A stretch of DNA of 64,000 nt from positions 62,001 to 126,000 of the forward strand of contig JAITVV010000093.1 of NCBI GenBank assembly GCA_031285625.1. The letters run 5' to 3'. A program made the translations under genes and the position numbers. This document shows positions 8,510 to 19,478 of the stretch, piece after piece. The DNA comes from Prevotella sp. Lineage in GTDB: Bacteria > Bacteroidota > Bacteroidia > Bacteroidales > Dysgonomonadaceae. Within the stretch, counting starts at the first letter, position 1. Every line of letters begins with the position of its first letter. Below the pieces are notes generated by a model. That model searched no databases. It saw only the letters and a list, made by a program, of their open reading frames with translations, and was not told where the DNA came from.

Positions 8510-9556
8510 ATGGCAGAAATGAACTTTGGCGGTGTAACAGAGAAAGTAGTTACCCGTGAAGAATTTCCTTTGGAAAAAGCAAGAGAAGTACTAAAAAATG
8601 AAACAATAGCCGTAATCGGTTATGGTGTACAAGGTCCCGGACAGGCATTAAACCTTAGAGATAACGGTTTTAATGTAATCATCGGACAACGCAAAGGTGG
8701 TAAAACCTGGGAAAAAGCTATCGCAGATGGTTGGGTACCTGGTGAAACACTTTTCGACATAGAAGAAGCTGCAGCCAAAGGTACAATCATACAGTATTTA
8801 TTGTCTGATGCTGCTCAGATAGAAGTATGGCCACGTCTTAAACCTCATTTAACTGCAGGAAAAGCTTTGTATTTCTCTCATGGATTTGGTATTACATACA
8901 AAGAACGTACAGGAATCATACCTCCGGCAGATATTGATGTTATCCTTGTGGCTCCTAAAGGATCAGGAACAAGCCTTCGCCGTATGTTCCTTGAAGGTCG
9001 CGGATTAAATTCCAGTTATGCTATATTCCAGGATGCTACAGGCCGTGCATTCGAACGTACAGTATCTTTAGGTATCGGCGTTGGATCAGGATATTTGTTC
9101 GAAACAGATTTCAAACGTGAGGTATATTCCGACCTTACAGGTGAGCGTGGTACATTGATGGGTGCTATCCAAGGTATTTTGCTTGCTCAATATGAAGTAT
9201 TACGCGAAAATGGTCACTCTCCATCAGAAGCCTTCAATGAGACAGTAGAAGAATTAACTCAATCATTGATGCCTTTGTTTGCTGAAAAAGGTATGGACTG
9301 GATGTATGCCAACTGTTCTACTACAGCACAGCGTGGTGCTTTAGACTGGATGACTCCTTTCCACGATGCTACAAAACCGGTTTTTGCTAAACTTTATTCT
9401 GAAGTAGCTAATGGTAATGAAGCACAACGTTCTATCGATACTAATTCAAAACCTGATTATCGCGAAAAACTGGAAGAAGAACTGAAAGCTCTTCGCGAAA
9501 GTGAAATGTGGCGTACAGGTGCAGTTGTAAGAAAACTCAGACCGGAAAACAATTAA
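8510..9556 (+). CDS. ilvC: Ketol-acid reductoisomerase, class I
   Basis: IlvC isomerises and reduces acetolactate and acetohydroxybutyrate using NAD(P)H. Its 348 residues place it in class I. The nucleotide-binding motif AVIGYGVQGPGQALNLRDNG (about 34-53) is followed by the cofactor loop GQRKGGKTW, where the basic residues suggest NADPH preference. The metal-binding region begins with TDFKREVYSDLTGERG. It is the last gene of the operon and is followed by a strong bidirectional terminator at 9578-9607. Confidence 0.98.
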   Translation: MAEMNFGGVTEKVVTREEFPLEKAREVLKNETIAVIGYGVQGPGQALNLRDNGFNVIIGQRKGGKTWEKAIADGWVPGETLFDIEEAAAKGTIIQYLLSDAAQIEVWPRLKPHLTAGKALYFSHGFGITYKERTGIIPPADIDVILVAPKGSGTSLRRMFLEGRGLNSSYAIFQDATGRAFERTVSLGIGVGSGYLFETDFKREVYSDLTGERGTLMGAIQGILLAQYEVLRENGHSPSEAFNETVEELTQSLMPLFAEKGMDWMYANCSTTAQRGALDWMTPFHDATKPVFAKLYSEVANGNEAQRSIDTNSKPDYREKLEEELKALRESEMWRTGAVVRKLRPENN

Positions 9557-9577
9557 TATTTAATTGTACATAAATAA

Positions 9578-9607
9578 AATGAGGCTATTCATTTGAATAG
9601 CCTCATT
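9578..9607. terminator. Bidirectional terminator between ilvC and the nitroreductase gene
   Basis: AATGAGGCTATTCA (9578-9591) and TGAATAGCCTCATT (9594-9607) form a perfect 14-bp stem with a 2-nt loop between two convergent genes. The flanks are AT-rich rather than long T runs. Confidence 0.8.
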
Positions 9608-9627
9608 CATGTAATAAGATTCTATAT

Positions 9628-10230
9628 TTATTTAATATATCCTACAGGCTGTACTATTGTAATCTCCTGTTTGTCTGTCAGTTTCAACGCTTCATGTAAT
9701 CCCGGTCTTGTAAATGAGGCGCGAACTACAGATCCCAATCCAGCAGAAGCACAATATAAATATACATTCTGGGCAATGAATCCACTATCTATGAATCCGG
9801 CTTCACGGTTAGAAGCTTTATCCAGATTGGCTACATAAACTAGTGATAATGAAGCATTATCAGAAATATTTGCTTGTCCAAGAGCTTTTCTGAAATCACC
9901 TTTCTCTACCAGTTTAAGTACATTTGCTTTAGCATCATACAGATAAACACCATTGCTAAACATTACATATAGATCGATCTCTTGTTTGTTTTGAGATGAT
10001 GGCACAGTACGTTTATCATCCCTGTTGAACCCATAAGCAGCCCATAAAAGGTCTGACAACGTTTGTGCAGGTAAATCCTTCTTCTCAAAAGATCTATGCG
10101 ATTGACGATCACTCAACGCTTCCATTAATGGCTTACCACCAGTCTTGTTGGGTGATACCAATTGTATGTCTTGTGCCGAAACACAACCTATTAAACAAAA
10201 TAAAGCAATAACTAATAATCCTTTTCTCAT
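9628..10230 (-). CDS. Exported nitroreductase-family protein (SagB/ThcOx-like)
   Basis: The protein has 200 residues and a signal sequence (MRKGLLVIALFCLIGCVSAQ). The LIGC motif could be a lipobox, or cleavage could fall after VSAQ. The rest follows the FMN-dependent nitroreductase fold: RQSHRSFEKKDLPAQTLSDLLWAAYGFNR near the N-terminus, and GFIAQNVYLYCASAGLGSVVR in the second half. Export of such a flavoprotein is seen in many Bacteroidota; the substrate is unknown. It converges on ilvC and is probably transcribed alone. Confidence 0.85.
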   Translation of the reverse strand: MRKGLLVIALFCLIGCVSAQDIQLVSPNKTGGKPLMEALSDRQSHRSFEKKDLPAQTLSDLLWAAYGFNRDDKRTVPSSQNKQEIDLYVMFSNGVYLYDAKANVLKLVEKGDFRKALGQANISDNASLSLVYVANLDKASNREAGFIDSGFIAQNVYLYCASAGLGSVVRASFTRPGLHEALKLTDKQEITIVQPVGYIK

Positions 10231-10398
10231 AATTGAAACCTGGTTTATGTTTTTAACAAAAGCAAAAATATGGAATAATATTAATTTATAACGTCTTGGA
10301 TAGACACTAAGTTTTTCATACAGGAGCTGTTTTTAAGTAAAATTCACAACTGCCGGAAAATATATAAACTTATAAATAAATTCTATTGCTTATTGTTC

Positions 10399-10406
10399 TA
10401 TATTTG
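10399..10406 (+). promoter_or_regulatory. -7 box for the DUF4105 operon
   Basis: TATATTTG matches TAnnTTTG and lies 29 bp before the ATG at 10435. It also argues against the upstream ATG at 10393, which would fall before the transcription start. No clear -33 TTTG is visible. Confidence 0.5.
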
Positions 10407-10434
10407 TAAAGTAAAATCTACTTATAGGTATAAA

Positions 10435-11673
10435 ATGCGAAATTTACTTCTGTTCCTCTTTTTTACTGTATCCTTTTCGCAGGGATTATATTCACAATCC
10501 AAGCCCTCTCAGGAACCTATATTACTTAGTGATACAGCACAGATAAGCCTGCTAACCAGTTCTGCCTGGGAAGAAGCAGTATATGCATTATATGGTCATA
10601 CAGCTATTCGAGTGTGTGATACAACCCGTAATTTAGATATAGTGTTTAACTATGGGCTGTTCGATTTTAACAGCTCTAATTTTGTATTTCGTTTTGTGAA
10701 AGGCGATACAAATTATATGGTAGGTGCTGTTCAATATAAATACTATATAGAAGAGTATAGAGAGCGTGGGGTGGGAGTTACCGAACAAATATTCAATCTG
10801 AGTTTGAAGGAAAAACAAGATATACTGGATGCCTTAATAAATAATACTCTTCCAGAAAACCGGGTTTACCTCTATAATTTCTTTTATGATAATTGTGCTA
10901 CACGTCCACGCGATATAATCGAAAAATATGTACATGGTGAAATTGAATATACACCTACAAATAAGAGCCAGACTTATCGCGACTTGGTTTGGGAATGTGT
11001 AAGTATCCAGCCATGGACTCAATTTGGAATAGATTTGATCATTGGCGCTGATGCAGATAAAATAATTAGTGACAGACAAAAAGACTTTCTGCCATATTAT
11101 CTGATGAAAGCTTATGAAGGCAGCAAGGTGAAAAGTGCTGATGGTACAGTGCGTGACTTTATTTTAAAAGAAAACCGGCTTTTGACACCTGTTGAATCTC
11201 CTGATAAGGATTCGCATATTTTACCATTGTATGCTGGTTGTATTTTATTGGTAGTAACTGTTTTGTTATCACTTGTAGTATGGAAGAAAAAGTGGTTTGC
11301 TTTAGGCAAAGTATTTGACACCATACTATTCATTATAGCAGGATTAGCAGGATGTGTTATTTTCTTCCTGATGTTTTTTTCTATACATCCATGTGTTAAT
11401 CCAAACTGGAATATTATATGGTTAAATCCGCTCCAGTTGATCGTTGCATTTTTATTCTTTGTAAAATCTCTTTCAAAATTCATAAATTGTTATCATTTTA
11501 TTAACTTTGTGGCGCTTTTGGCATTTCTTTTGGCATGGAGTTTGATGCCACAACAATTAGAAATAGCTTTTATTCCTTTCATCTTATCTATATGTATGAG
11601 GTCAGGAATGAATATTTTGCAACTTAAAAAGTTTAAGAAAAAAGCTGATTATAGCTTACCAAAGCGAAAATGA
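10435..11673 (+). CDS. DUF4105 membrane protein, Lnb-type lipoprotein N-acyltransferase candidate
   Basis: With the start at 10435 (signal sequence MRNLLLFLFFTVSFSQGLYSQ) the protein has 412 residues: a periplasmic DUF4105 domain (about 30-270), then four or five membrane segments. A cysteine-protease-like catalytic pair is visible: His55 in ALYGHTAIRV and Cys154 in NFFYDNCATRPRD. I recall that a DUF4105 protein of Bacteroides was described as the lipoprotein N-acyltransferase Lnb; I cannot verify this here. The next gene overlaps its stop by 4 nt (ATGA), and secA follows, giving an envelope-biogenesis cluster. An upstream ATG at 10393 is possible but would hide the signal peptide. Confidence 0.8.
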   Translation: MRNLLLFLFFTVSFSQGLYSQSKPSQEPILLSDTAQISLLTSSAWEEAVYALYGHTAIRVCDTTRNLDIVFNYGLFDFNSSNFVFRFVKGDTNYMVGAVQYKYYIEEYRERGVGVTEQIFNLSLKEKQDILDALINNTLPENRVYLYNFFYDNCATRPRDIIEKYVHGEIEYTPTNKSQTYRDLVWECVSIQPWTQFGIDLIIGADADKIISDRQKDFLPYYLMKAYEGSKVKSADGTVRDFILKENRLLTPVESPDKDSHILPLYAGCILLVVTVLLSLVVWKKKWFALGKVFDTILFIIAGLAGCVIFFLMFFSIHPCVNPNWNIIWLNPLQLIVAFLFFVKSLSKFINCYHFINFVALLAFLLAWSLMPQQLEIAFIPFILSICMRSGMNILQLKKFKKKADYSLPKRK

Positions 11674-13262
11674 TAAGAATAATAACCTCTTTAGTAGCAG
11701 TACTAACCATTACATCGGTTCAGGCGCAGACAACTGTGCGTGAAGCACCTAAGTTGGTTATTGGTATTACTATCGACCAGTTGAGAGGTGATTATCTGGA
11801 ACTATTTCAAAGTACATTTTCTGAGAGAGGATTCAAGCGCCTTTTGAATGAAGGATTGGTTTATCAAAATATAAAATTTGATTTTCCAAACCTTGATGAT
11901 GCTTCGGCGATAGCAACTATTTATACGGGAGCACCTCCTTTTTATCATGGTATTGTCGGGAATAAAAAATATATAGCATCTAAACAACAGGAAGTTTCGG
12001 CATTCTCCGATCCCACGTATTTGGGTAATTATACAGAAGATAAGGTATCTCCTTTAGCTCTGAAAACATCTACAATTACAGATGAACTTAAAATTGCATC
12101 ACAGGGTAATTCAGATGTTTATGCCTTTGCTCCACAAGTAGCTCAATCTCTTATTACTGCAGGACAAAGAGGAAATGCAGCTTTCTGGGTTGATGACTAT
12201 ACTGGTAAATGGGCTTCCACTACCTATTATAAAAACTTCTACTGGTCAGTAGATCAGGATAATCGCAGTGGTTCTGACTTCGCTACCAAAGCATGGGGAA
12301 TGCAATGGGTACCTTCACAAGATATAAATACTTATAAGGCATTTTCATATACCAAAAGTGCTCCTTCTTTCCAGCATTTCATGGGAGGAGACAAGCAAAC
12401 ATATATTCTGGCCAAACAGACACCTGCCGTTAATGAGAATGTTATAAATTCAGCAATAACGTTATTATCTAAAGCCGAATTAGGAAAGCGGACAAATCCT
12501 GATTTTTTGTCACTGACATTTTATGCAGGCAACTTTCCGGGTGTTTCCGATTACTCTTACGAGATACAGGATGTTTATGTACGTTTAGACAAAGAAATTG
12601 AAAAATTACTGGATGAAGTAGAAAAAACAGTCGGCCTGAAAAATACACTGATTTTCGTTACTTCAACAGGATATTATAATTCTGCAGATATAAATTCGAC
12701 TGAATCGGACAATTCGAATATACCTGTCAATAAATTCTTTATAAATCGTTGTGAGGCTCTTCTTAACATGTATCTGATGGCGATATATGGCAGAGAAAAC
12801 CAATGGGTTGATAAGTTTTATAATGGGCAAGTATACTTGAACAGGGAATTAATAAAGAATAAAAATATATCGTTACAGGAAATTCAGGATAAAGCCGCAG
12901 AGTTTGTTTCTGAATTTACAGGTGTTCAAGAGGTATATACCTCATTCCAGCTACAACATGGACAGTGGAATCCTGTAATGGAGTACTATAAGAACGGATA
13001 CACTAAAGAAACCTCTGGTGACTTATTTGTAGAACTTCAGCCGGGGTATAAGATTGTAAACGAGCCGGATGCTTCATTTAAAGAAAAGCAGGTCAGAAAC
13101 AATGCAGTTGTTGCTCCTGTTATATTCTTTGGTAATAATATAAAGCCGGTTAGGATAAAGAGGACAATAAAAGCTACCGAAATAGCGCCTACAGTGGCCT
13201 ATATTATGCGTATAAGGTCTCCCAATGCTGCAAAAGAAGAACCTTTATCAGAATTACTTTAG
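11670..13262 (+). CDS. Alkaline phosphatase superfamily protein lacking its metal ligands (PafA-like pseudoenzyme)
   Basis: This 530-residue exported protein (signal sequence ending SVQAQ) follows the PafA fold closely: VIGITIDQLRGDY at the first ligand Asp36, IATIYTGAPPFYHGIVGN, and DVYVRLDKEIEKLLDEVEKTVG. The other catalytic positions are changed. The usual threonine-nucleophile and GHA(S/A)xYTG region reads LDDASAIATIYTG. The usual D-x-x-x-H reads NFPGV (about 287-291). The usual TADHG reads TSTGY. The last ligand His before the PxIFxG strand is also missing. A phosphatase activity is therefore unlikely. It starts within the stop of the DUF4105 gene (ATGA overlap) and precedes secA by 47 nt, suggesting a structural or partner role in envelope biogenesis. 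Confidence 0.85.
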   Translation: MIRIITSLVAVLTITSVQAQTTVREAPKLVIGITIDQLRGDYLELFQSTFSERGFKRLLNEGLVYQNIKFDFPNLDDASAIATIYTGAPPFYHGIVGNKKYIASKQQEVSAFSDPTYLGNYTEDKVSPLALKTSTITDELKIASQGNSDVYAFAPQVAQSLITAGQRGNAAFWVDDYTGKWASTTYYKNFYWSVDQDNRSGSDFATKAWGMQWVPSQDINTYKAFSYTKSAPSFQHFMGGDKQTYILAKQTPAVNENVINSAITLLSKAELGKRTNPDFLSLTFYAGNFPGVSDYSYEIQDVYVRLDKEIEKLLDEVEKTVGLKNTLIFVTSTGYYNSADINSTESDNSNIPVNKFFINRCEALLNMYLMAIYGRENQWVDKFYNGQVYLNRELIKNKNISLQEIQDKAAEFVSEFTGVQEVYTSFQLQHGQWNPVMEYYKNGYTKETSGDLFVELQPGYKIVNEPDASFKEKQVRNNAVVAPVIFFGNNIKPVRIKRTIKATEIAPTVAYIMRIRSPNAAKEEPLSELL

Positions 13263-13309
13263 GAGACATTGAACAAATAATTAAATAGAAAAATAAACAA
13301 ACTAAATAT

Positions 13310-16300
13310 ATGGGATTCGCTGACATTTTAACATCATTATTCGGAAACAAGGCTCAACGAGACTTGAAAGAAATAACTCCGTATGTAGATCGTATTAAAG
13401 CAGTATACCCTGAAATACAACGTCTGTCACATGATGAACTGCGTGCTAAAACAGCAGAAATCAGACAGCAAGTTCAGGATTACGTTGCCACAGAAAAAGC
13501 TAAAATTGCTGAATTGAAAGCCAGTGTGGAAACATTGGATATAGATCAGCGTGAAGAAATATGGGCAGAAGTTGATAAGCTGGAAAAGGAGGTAACAGAA
13601 AAATATGAAGAAGTATTGGAAAAAGTACTTCCTGAAGCATTTTCTGTTGTCAAAGAAACTGCCCGTCGTTTAACAGAAAACGAAGAAATAGAAGTTCTTG
13701 CGACAGAATTTGACAAGGAATTAGCTGAGACACACGACTTTGTTCGCATTGAAGGTGATAAAGCTATTTATCAAAATCATTGGGTCGCAGGAGGTACAGA
13801 AATACAATGGAATATGGTCCATTATGATGTACAGCTATTTGGTGGGGTCGTATTGCATAAGGGTAAAATAGCCGAAATGGCAACAGGTGAAGGTAAAACA
13901 TTGGTTGGAACTTTACCTGTATTTCTAAACGCTCTCACAGGAAATGGCGTTCATGTTGTAACCGTGAATGATTACCTGGCAAAACGTGACTCGGAGTGGA
14001 TGGGACCTATCTATATGTTCAATGGATTATCTGTTGATTGTATCGATAAACATCAACCTAATTCGGAAGGTCGTCGTAAGGCATATCAGGCAGATATCAC
14101 TTTTGGTACAAATAATGAGTTTGGGTTCGACTATCTGCGTGACAATATGGCAATCAATCCTTCCGATCTTGTACAGCGCAAGCATAATTATGCAATTGTC
14201 GACGAGGTTGACTCTGTATTGATTGATGATGCCCGTACACCATTGATTATATCAGGTCCGATACCTAGAGGAGAACAACAACTGTTTGAAGAGTTTCGCC
14301 CCCGTGTAGAGATTATAGTAAAAGCTCAGAGAGATCTATGTACTAGGTTATTAGCGGAAGCAAAAGCAAAAATGGCTTCGGATGATAAGAAAGAACAAGA
14401 AGAAGGATCACTGTTACTATATCGCTCATTTAAGGGCTTACCTAAAAACAAGCCACTCATCAAATTCCTGAGTGAATCGGGAATTAAAGCCTCAATGTTG
14501 AAAACCGAGGAGCATTATATGGCAGAACAAAGCCGTAATATGCATATCGTTACAGATGAATTGTATTTCGTTATTGATGAGAAAAATAATAGCATAGAAC
14601 TTACAGATAAGGGTATAGACCTGTTGACGGGTAACTCTGATGACCCTCAGTTCTTCGTTTTACCAGATATAGGTGCATTACTTTCAGATCTTGAAAATCA
14701 GTCGTTGACAGATAGTCAAAAAGCTGAAAAGAAAGATGAATTGATGCAGAACTATTCTATTAAATCTGAACGTGTTCATACAGTGAATCAGTTACTTAAA
14801 GCATATGCATTGTTTGATAAAGACGATGAATATGTTGTGATTGACAATAAGGTAATGATTGTAGACGAGCAGACCGGCCGTATTATGGATGGTCGCCGTT
14901 ATTCAGATGGATTACACCAGGCTATTGAAGCAAAAGAGCGTGTGAAAGTAGAAGCTGCTACACAGACATTTGCAACCATTACTTTGCAGAATTATTTCCG
15001 TATGTATCACAAACTTTCGGGTATGACAGGTACGGCTGAAACGGAAGCAGGCGAATTGTGGAATATCTATAAACTAGATGTAGTTGTTATTCCTACTAAT
15101 AAGCCAATTGCGCGTAATGATATGAACGACCGCATATATAAGACTAAGCGTGAAAAATATACTGCGGTTATACAAGAAATAGAAAAGCTGGTAGCAGAAG
15201 GACGTGCAGTACTTGTAGGTACAACTTCCGTTGAAATATCTGAGTTGCTTGGTAAAATGCTTACCATGCGTAAGATCAAACATAATGTATTGAATGCCAA
15301 GTTGCATCAGCGTGAAGCTGAAGTTGTTGCCCTTGCCGGACAACCAGGTGCAGTAACCATTGCAACCAATATGGCTGGTCGTGGTACCGACATTAAGTTG
15401 GCTCCTAGCGTTAAGGAAGCCGGAGGTTTGGCTATCATTGGTACAGAAAGACATGAGTCTCGTCGTGTAGACCGTCAGTTACGTGGTCGTGCAGGGCGTC
15501 AGGGAGACCCGGGATCTTCTGTATTCTATATATCATTAGAAGACGATTTGATGCGTTTATTTGCATCGGAACGTATCGCTGGTATGATGGACCGTATGGG
15601 CTTCAAAGAAGGCGAAATGCTTGAGCACAATATGCTTAGCAAGTCTGTAGAGAGAGCTCAGAAGAAAGTTGAAGAAAATAACTTCGGTATCCGCAAGCGC
15701 TTGCTGGAATACGATGATGTGATGAACTCTCAGCGTGAAGTTGTATACAAACGTCGCCGCCATGCTTTGATGGGTGAGCGTATTGGAATCGACATTGTAA
15801 ATATGTTCTATGATACGGCTGTGAGTCTGGCTGAACAATATAGTGATAGTCTTGATTATGAAGGATTAAAAATCGACATGCTTAGATTATTTGCCGTTGA
15901 AACACCGTTTGATGAAGCTACATTCCGTTCAACTAAGCCTGAAACGCTGGCTGATATGATGTATGAATCGGCTGTTCAGAATTTCAAACAAAAAATGGAT
16001 CGTCTGGCAGAAATCGCTAATCCGGTAATTAAACAGGTTTATGAAGAACAAGGTGATAAATTTGAAAATATATTAATTCCTATTTCTGACGGAAGAAGGG
16101 TTTATAATATCTCTTGTAATCTGAAAGAAGCATATGACAGCCACTCAAAGGATATTATTAAGTCTTTTGAAAAAGCAATAATGTTACACACTATAGATGA
16201 AGAGTGGAAAGAACATCTTCGTGGAATGGACGAATTGCGTCAATCTGTACAGAATGCCAGCTATGAGCAAAAAGATCCGTTATTGATTTATAAGCTGGAA

Positions 16301-16615
16301 TCTTTCAATCTGTTTAAAACAATGCTTAACAGCATTAATAATAAAGCGGTTACGATCCTTATGCGTGGCCAGATACCAGTGCGTGAACCTGAACAGGTGA
16401 AACAGGCAGCTCCAGAGCAAAAAACAGATTATAGCCGTTACCGTACCGAACGTAATGATATGGAGCCTAATCCACAACAACAAACTCCGGGACAAGGACC
16501 AGAAAGACCAAAAGCTATGGCTCCGATCCATGTAGATAAAAAACCAGGAAGAAATGACCCTTGTTTCTGTGGTAGTGGCAAGAAATATAAAAACTGTCAT
16601 GGTCAAAATGACTAA
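13310..16615 (+). CDS. secA: Preprotein translocase ATPase SecA
   Basis: SecA drives protein export through SecYEG. At 1101 residues it has the extended length typical of Bacteroidota. Visible motifs include Walker [15 protein letters not shown] (about 189-202), the [19 protein letters not shown] block, the second nucleotide domain with [11 protein letters not shown] and [13 protein letters not shown], and [14 protein letters not shown]. The C-terminus carries a proline- and glutamine-rich linker and the zinc-binding SecB-contact motif [14 protein letters not shown]. It ends the cluster that begins at 10435 and is followed by a terminator at 16707. Confidence 0.98.
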   Translation: MGFADILTSLFGNKAQRDLKEITPYVDRIKAVYPEIQRLSHDELRAKTAEIRQQVQDYVATEKAKIAELKASVETLDIDQREEIWAEVDKLEKEVTEKYEEVLEKVLPEAFSVVKETARRLTENEEIEVLATEFDKELAETHDFVRIEGDKAIYQNHWVAGGTEIQWNMVHYDVQLFGGVVLHKGKIAEMATGEGKTLVGTLPVFLNALTGNGVHVVTVNDYLAKRDSEWMGPIYMFNGLSVDCIDKHQPNSEGRRKAYQADITFGTNNEFGFDYLRDNMAINPSDLVQRKHNYAIVDEVDSVLIDDARTPLIISGPIPRGEQQLFEEFRPRVEIIVKAQRDLCTRLLAEAKAKMASDDKKEQEEGSLLLYRSFKGLPKNKPLIKFLSESGIKASMLKTEEHYMAEQSRNMHIVTDELYFVIDEKNNSIELTDKGIDLLTGNSDDPQFFVLPDIGALLSDLENQSLTDSQKAEKKDELMQNYSIKSERVHTVNQLLKAYALFDKDDEYVVIDNKVMIVDEQTGRIMDGRRYSDGLHQAIEAKERVKVEAATQTFATITLQNYFRMYHKLSGMTGTAETEAGELWNIYKLDVVVIPTNKPIARNDMNDRIYKTKREKYTAVIQEIEKLVAEGRAVLVGTTSVEISELLGKMLTMRKIKHNVLNAKLHQREAEVVALAGQPGAVTIATNMAGRGTDIKLAPSVKEAGGLAIIGTERHESRRVDRQLRGRAGRQGDPGSSVFYISLEDDLMRLFASERIAGMMDRMGFKEGEMLEHNMLSKSVERAQKKVEENNFGIRKRLLEYDDVMNSQREVVYKRRRHALMGERIGIDIVNMFYDTAVSLAEQYSDSLDYEGLKIDMLRLFAVETPFDEATFRSTKPETLADMMYESAVQNFKQKMDRLAEIANPVIKQVYEEQGDKFENILIPISDGRRVYNISCNLKEAYDSHSKDIIKSFEKAIMLHTIDEEWKEHLRGMDELRQSVQNASYEQKDPLLIYKLESFNLFKTMLNSINNKAVTILMRGQIPVREPEQVKQAAPEQKTDYSRYRTERNDMEPNPQQQTPGQGPERPKAMAPIHVDKKPGRNDPCFCGSGKKYKNCHGQND

Positions 16616-16706
16616 TTATTAGTAAATTCCAGAATCAGAAGTATTTTGTAAAAGCAGATTGTTTTTCAATTTACACATTCTAAAAATTTCTAATTTTAAA
16701 ATTTAA

Positions 16707-16743
16707 GAAAGCCCGATGAATACTAAATTTGTGGGGCTTTTTT
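16707..16743 (+). terminator. Terminator after secA
   Basis: AAAGCCC (16708-16714) pairs with GGGGCTTT (16733-16740), and the T run continues to 16743. Confidence 0.7.
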
Positions 16744-16770
16744 GCGTTATAATATTTTCTTAATACAAAC

Positions 16771-16778
16771 TAAATTTG
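16771..16778 (+). promoter_or_regulatory. -7 box upstream of gyrA
   Basis: TAAATTTG matches TAnnTTTG and would give a leader of about 80 nt before gyrA. The matching -33 element is not clear. Confidence 0.4.
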
Positions 16779-16866
16779 TATCTTAGCATGTTTTTTAATT
16801 AACAGAAAAACTGCGTAAAAATACTTTGCAAATATTTGAGAATTAGTAAAATTTTAACTTAAGATA

Positions 16867-19455
16867 ATGGCAGAATCAGAGGACAGAATTATCAAGATCA
16901 ACATCGAGGATGAAATGAAGTCGGCATACATCGACTATTCCATGTCAGTAATTGTATCACGTGCATTACCCGATGTAAGAGATGGTTTTAAACCTGTTCA
17001 CCGTCGTATCCTTTTTGGGATGAGTGAATTAGGAAATGCATCGAATAAACCCCACAAAAAATCCGCGAGAATCGTAGGGGAGGTTTTAGGTAAATATCAC
17101 CCACATGGCGATTCTTCTGTTTATTTTGCAATGGTGCGTATGGCTCAGGAGTGGAGTATGCGTTATCTTTTGGTAGACGGACAAGGTAATATGGGTAGTG
17201 TAGACGGTGATAGTCCTGCGGCTATGCGTTATACCGAGGCCAGATTAAGCCGTTTGGCCGAAGAAATGCTAAAAGATATTGATAAAGAAACTGTAGACTT
17301 CCAACTTAACTTTGACGATACATTGAAGGAACCGACAGTTCTTCCAACACGTATTCCAAATTTACTTATAAACGGAGCATCGGGTATTGCTGTAGGTATG
17401 GCAACCAATATGGCTCCTCACAATATGACAGAAGTTATCAATGCTACTATTGCTTATATTGATAACAAAGAAATTGACACAGAAGGTCTGATGCAACATG
17501 TAAAGGCTCCCGATTTCCCATCAGGTGGCTTTATTTACGGATATCAGGGTGTAAGGGATGCTTTTGAAACAGGACGCGGACGTGTTGTTATGCGTGGACG
17601 TGCTGAAATAGAAATGGAAGGTAACCACGAAAAGATCGTGATCACTGAAATTCCATATCTGGTTAATAAGGCTGAGCTAATAAAACATATTGCTGATCTG
17701 GTAGGTGAGAAAAGACTTGAGGGTATCAGCAATGTCAATGATGAATCAGACCGTCAGGGAATGCGCATTGTAGTGGATATTAAGCGTGATGCAAATGCAA
17801 ATGTTGTACTTAATAAATTATATAAATTAACAGCATTACAATCTTCATTCAGTGTAAACAATATTGCACTGGTAAAAGGGCGCCCTCGCACTCTCAATCT
17901 TAAAGATATGATCTTTTACTTTGTAGAGCACAGGGTGGATGTTGTTATTCGCAGAGCTATTTACGATCTGCGTAAAGCAGAAGAACGTGCACATATTCTG
18001 GAAGGATTAATAATTGCTTCTGATAATATAGATGAAGTGATTGCTATAATCCGGGGATCCAAATCCCCACAGGAAGCCATAGAAGCTTTGATTAAAAGAT
18101 TTGATCTTACTGAAATACAATCCCGTGCGATTGTAGAGATGCGTCTTCGCCAGTTGACAGGGCTGGAACAAGATAAGCTGCGCAATGAATACGACGAAAT
18201 ACAAAAATTAATAGCTTATTTGAATGAAATTCTTTCAAATGAAGAACTTCGTATGCAGGTTATTAAAGATGAGCTTGTTGAGATAAGAGATAAATATGGC
18301 GATGAACGTCGTACCGAAATTGTATATGCATCAGAAGAACTTAATCCTGAAGATTTCTATTCAAATGATGAGATGATCATTACAGTCTCTCATTTAGGCT
18401 ATATTAAGCGTACCCCATTAACTGAGTTTAGAGCTCAACATAGAGGTGGAGTAGGGGCTAAGGGCTCTGAAACCCGTGATACAGACTTTATTGAGCATAT
18501 CTATCCGGCCTCGATGCACAATTATATATTACTATTTACCCAAAAAGGTAAGTGTTACTGGTTACGTGTATTCGATATTCCTGAAGGTACAAAAAATTCA
18601 AAAGGAAGAGCAATTCAAAATCTATTGAATATAGATTCGGATGACAAAGTGACAGCATTTATCCGTGTCAGAGGTTTTAGTGATACAGATTTCATCAATA
18701 GTCATTATCTGATATTCTGTACAAAACAAGGTGTTATCAAGAAAACAAGTCTTGAGGCATATTCCCGTCCTCGTCAGAATGGCGTGAATGCTATTACCAT
18801 CCGCGAAGATGACAAAGTTATCGAAGTATTGATGACTGATGGAGACAGCGAAATTCTTTTAGCAAACCGTAACGGACGTGCTATCCGTTTCAATGAAAAG
18901 GATGTTCGTGTAATGGGACGTACAGCTACTGGAGTTCGCGGTATGCGTATCGATGAAGATGGCCAGGATGAAGTAATTGGTATGTTGGCAATGTCTAAAG
19001 AAGCTCAGAAAACAGAAACAATCATGGTGGTATCTGAGCAGGGATATGGTAAACGTACAAATCTGAATGAAAAAGACGAAGAAGGAAACGAAATATTAGA
19101 TGAAAACGGAGAAATTATTCCTGTTTACCGTATAACCAGCAGAGGAGGTAAAGGTGTTAAAACACTGAATATTACAGACAAGACAGGTAAATTGGTCTCT
19201 ATAAATAGTGTGACAGATGAAAACGATTTAATGATAATTAACAAGTCAGGTATCACAATTCGTCTAAAAGTTTCAGATATTCGCACTATGGGAAGAGCCA
19301 CACAAGGGGTCAGACTCATAAACTTAGGCAAACGAAACGACGAAATAGCATCAATATGTAAAGTAGAATCTGAAAATGACGTTGAAGAACCGATTGAAGA
19401 TACAGATTTGGAAAATGGTGCTGCTGAGAGCAATAATGAAGAAATCAATAACTAG
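16867..19455 (+). CDS. gyrA: DNA gyrase subunit A
   Basis: GyrA carries the DNA cleavage-reunion activity of gyrase. The 862-residue protein has the catalytic tyrosine in [10 protein letters not shown] (Tyr122, same number as in E. coli) and the C-terminal beta-pinwheel. The gyrase box reads QHRGGVG, a divergent form. In the quinolone-resistance region [12 protein letters not shown], Ser83 is kept but position 87 is Phe instead of the Asp of E. coli. The C-terminus is an acidic tail rich in Glu and Asn. A TPR protein gene follows after 23 nt, so the two are likely co-transcribed. Confidence 0.97.
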   Translation: MAESEDRIIKINIEDEMKSAYIDYSMSVIVSRALPDVRDGFKPVHRRILFGMSELGNASNKPHKKSARIVGEVLGKYHPHGDSSVYFAMVRMAQEWSMRYLLVDGQGNMGSVDGDSPAAMRYTEARLSRLAEEMLKDIDKETVDFQLNFDDTLKEPTVLPTRIPNLLINGASGIAVGMATNMAPHNMTEVINATIAYIDNKEIDTEGLMQHVKAPDFPSGGFIYGYQGVRDAFETGRGRVVMRGRAEIEMEGNHEKIVITEIPYLVNKAELIKHIADLVGEKRLEGISNVNDESDRQGMRIVVDIKRDANANVVLNKLYKLTALQSSFSVNNIALVKGRPRTLNLKDMIFYFVEHRVDVVIRRAIYDLRKAEERAHILEGLIIASDNIDEVIAIIRGSKSPQEAIEALIKRFDLTEIQSRAIVEMRLRQLTGLEQDKLRNEYDEIQKLIAYLNEILSNEELRMQVIKDELVEIRDKYGDERRTEIVYASEELNPEDFYSNDEMIITVSHLGYIKRTPLTEFRAQHRGGVGAKGSETRDTDFIEHIYPASMHNYILLFTQKGKCYWLRVFDIPEGTKNSKGRAIQNLLNIDSDDKVTAFIRVRGFSDTDFINSHYLIFCTKQGVIKKTSLEAYSRPRQNGVNAITIREDDKVIEVLMTDGDSEILLANRNGRAIRFNEKDVRVMGRTATGVRGMRIDEDGQDEVIGMLAMSKEAQKTETIMVVSEQGYGKRTNLNEKDEEGNEILDENGEIIPVYRITSRGGKGVKTLNITDKTGKLVSINSVTDENDLMIINKSGITIRLKVSDIRTMGRATQGVRLINLGKRNDEIASICKVESENDVEEPIEDTDLENGAAESNNEEINN

Positions 19456-19478
19456 AATATGAACTAAATCAATAATTT

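Noticed and set aside
10393-10434. Earlier ATG for the DUF4105 gene
   Set aside because: It precedes the -7 box and would put 14 polar and aromatic residues before a good signal peptide.
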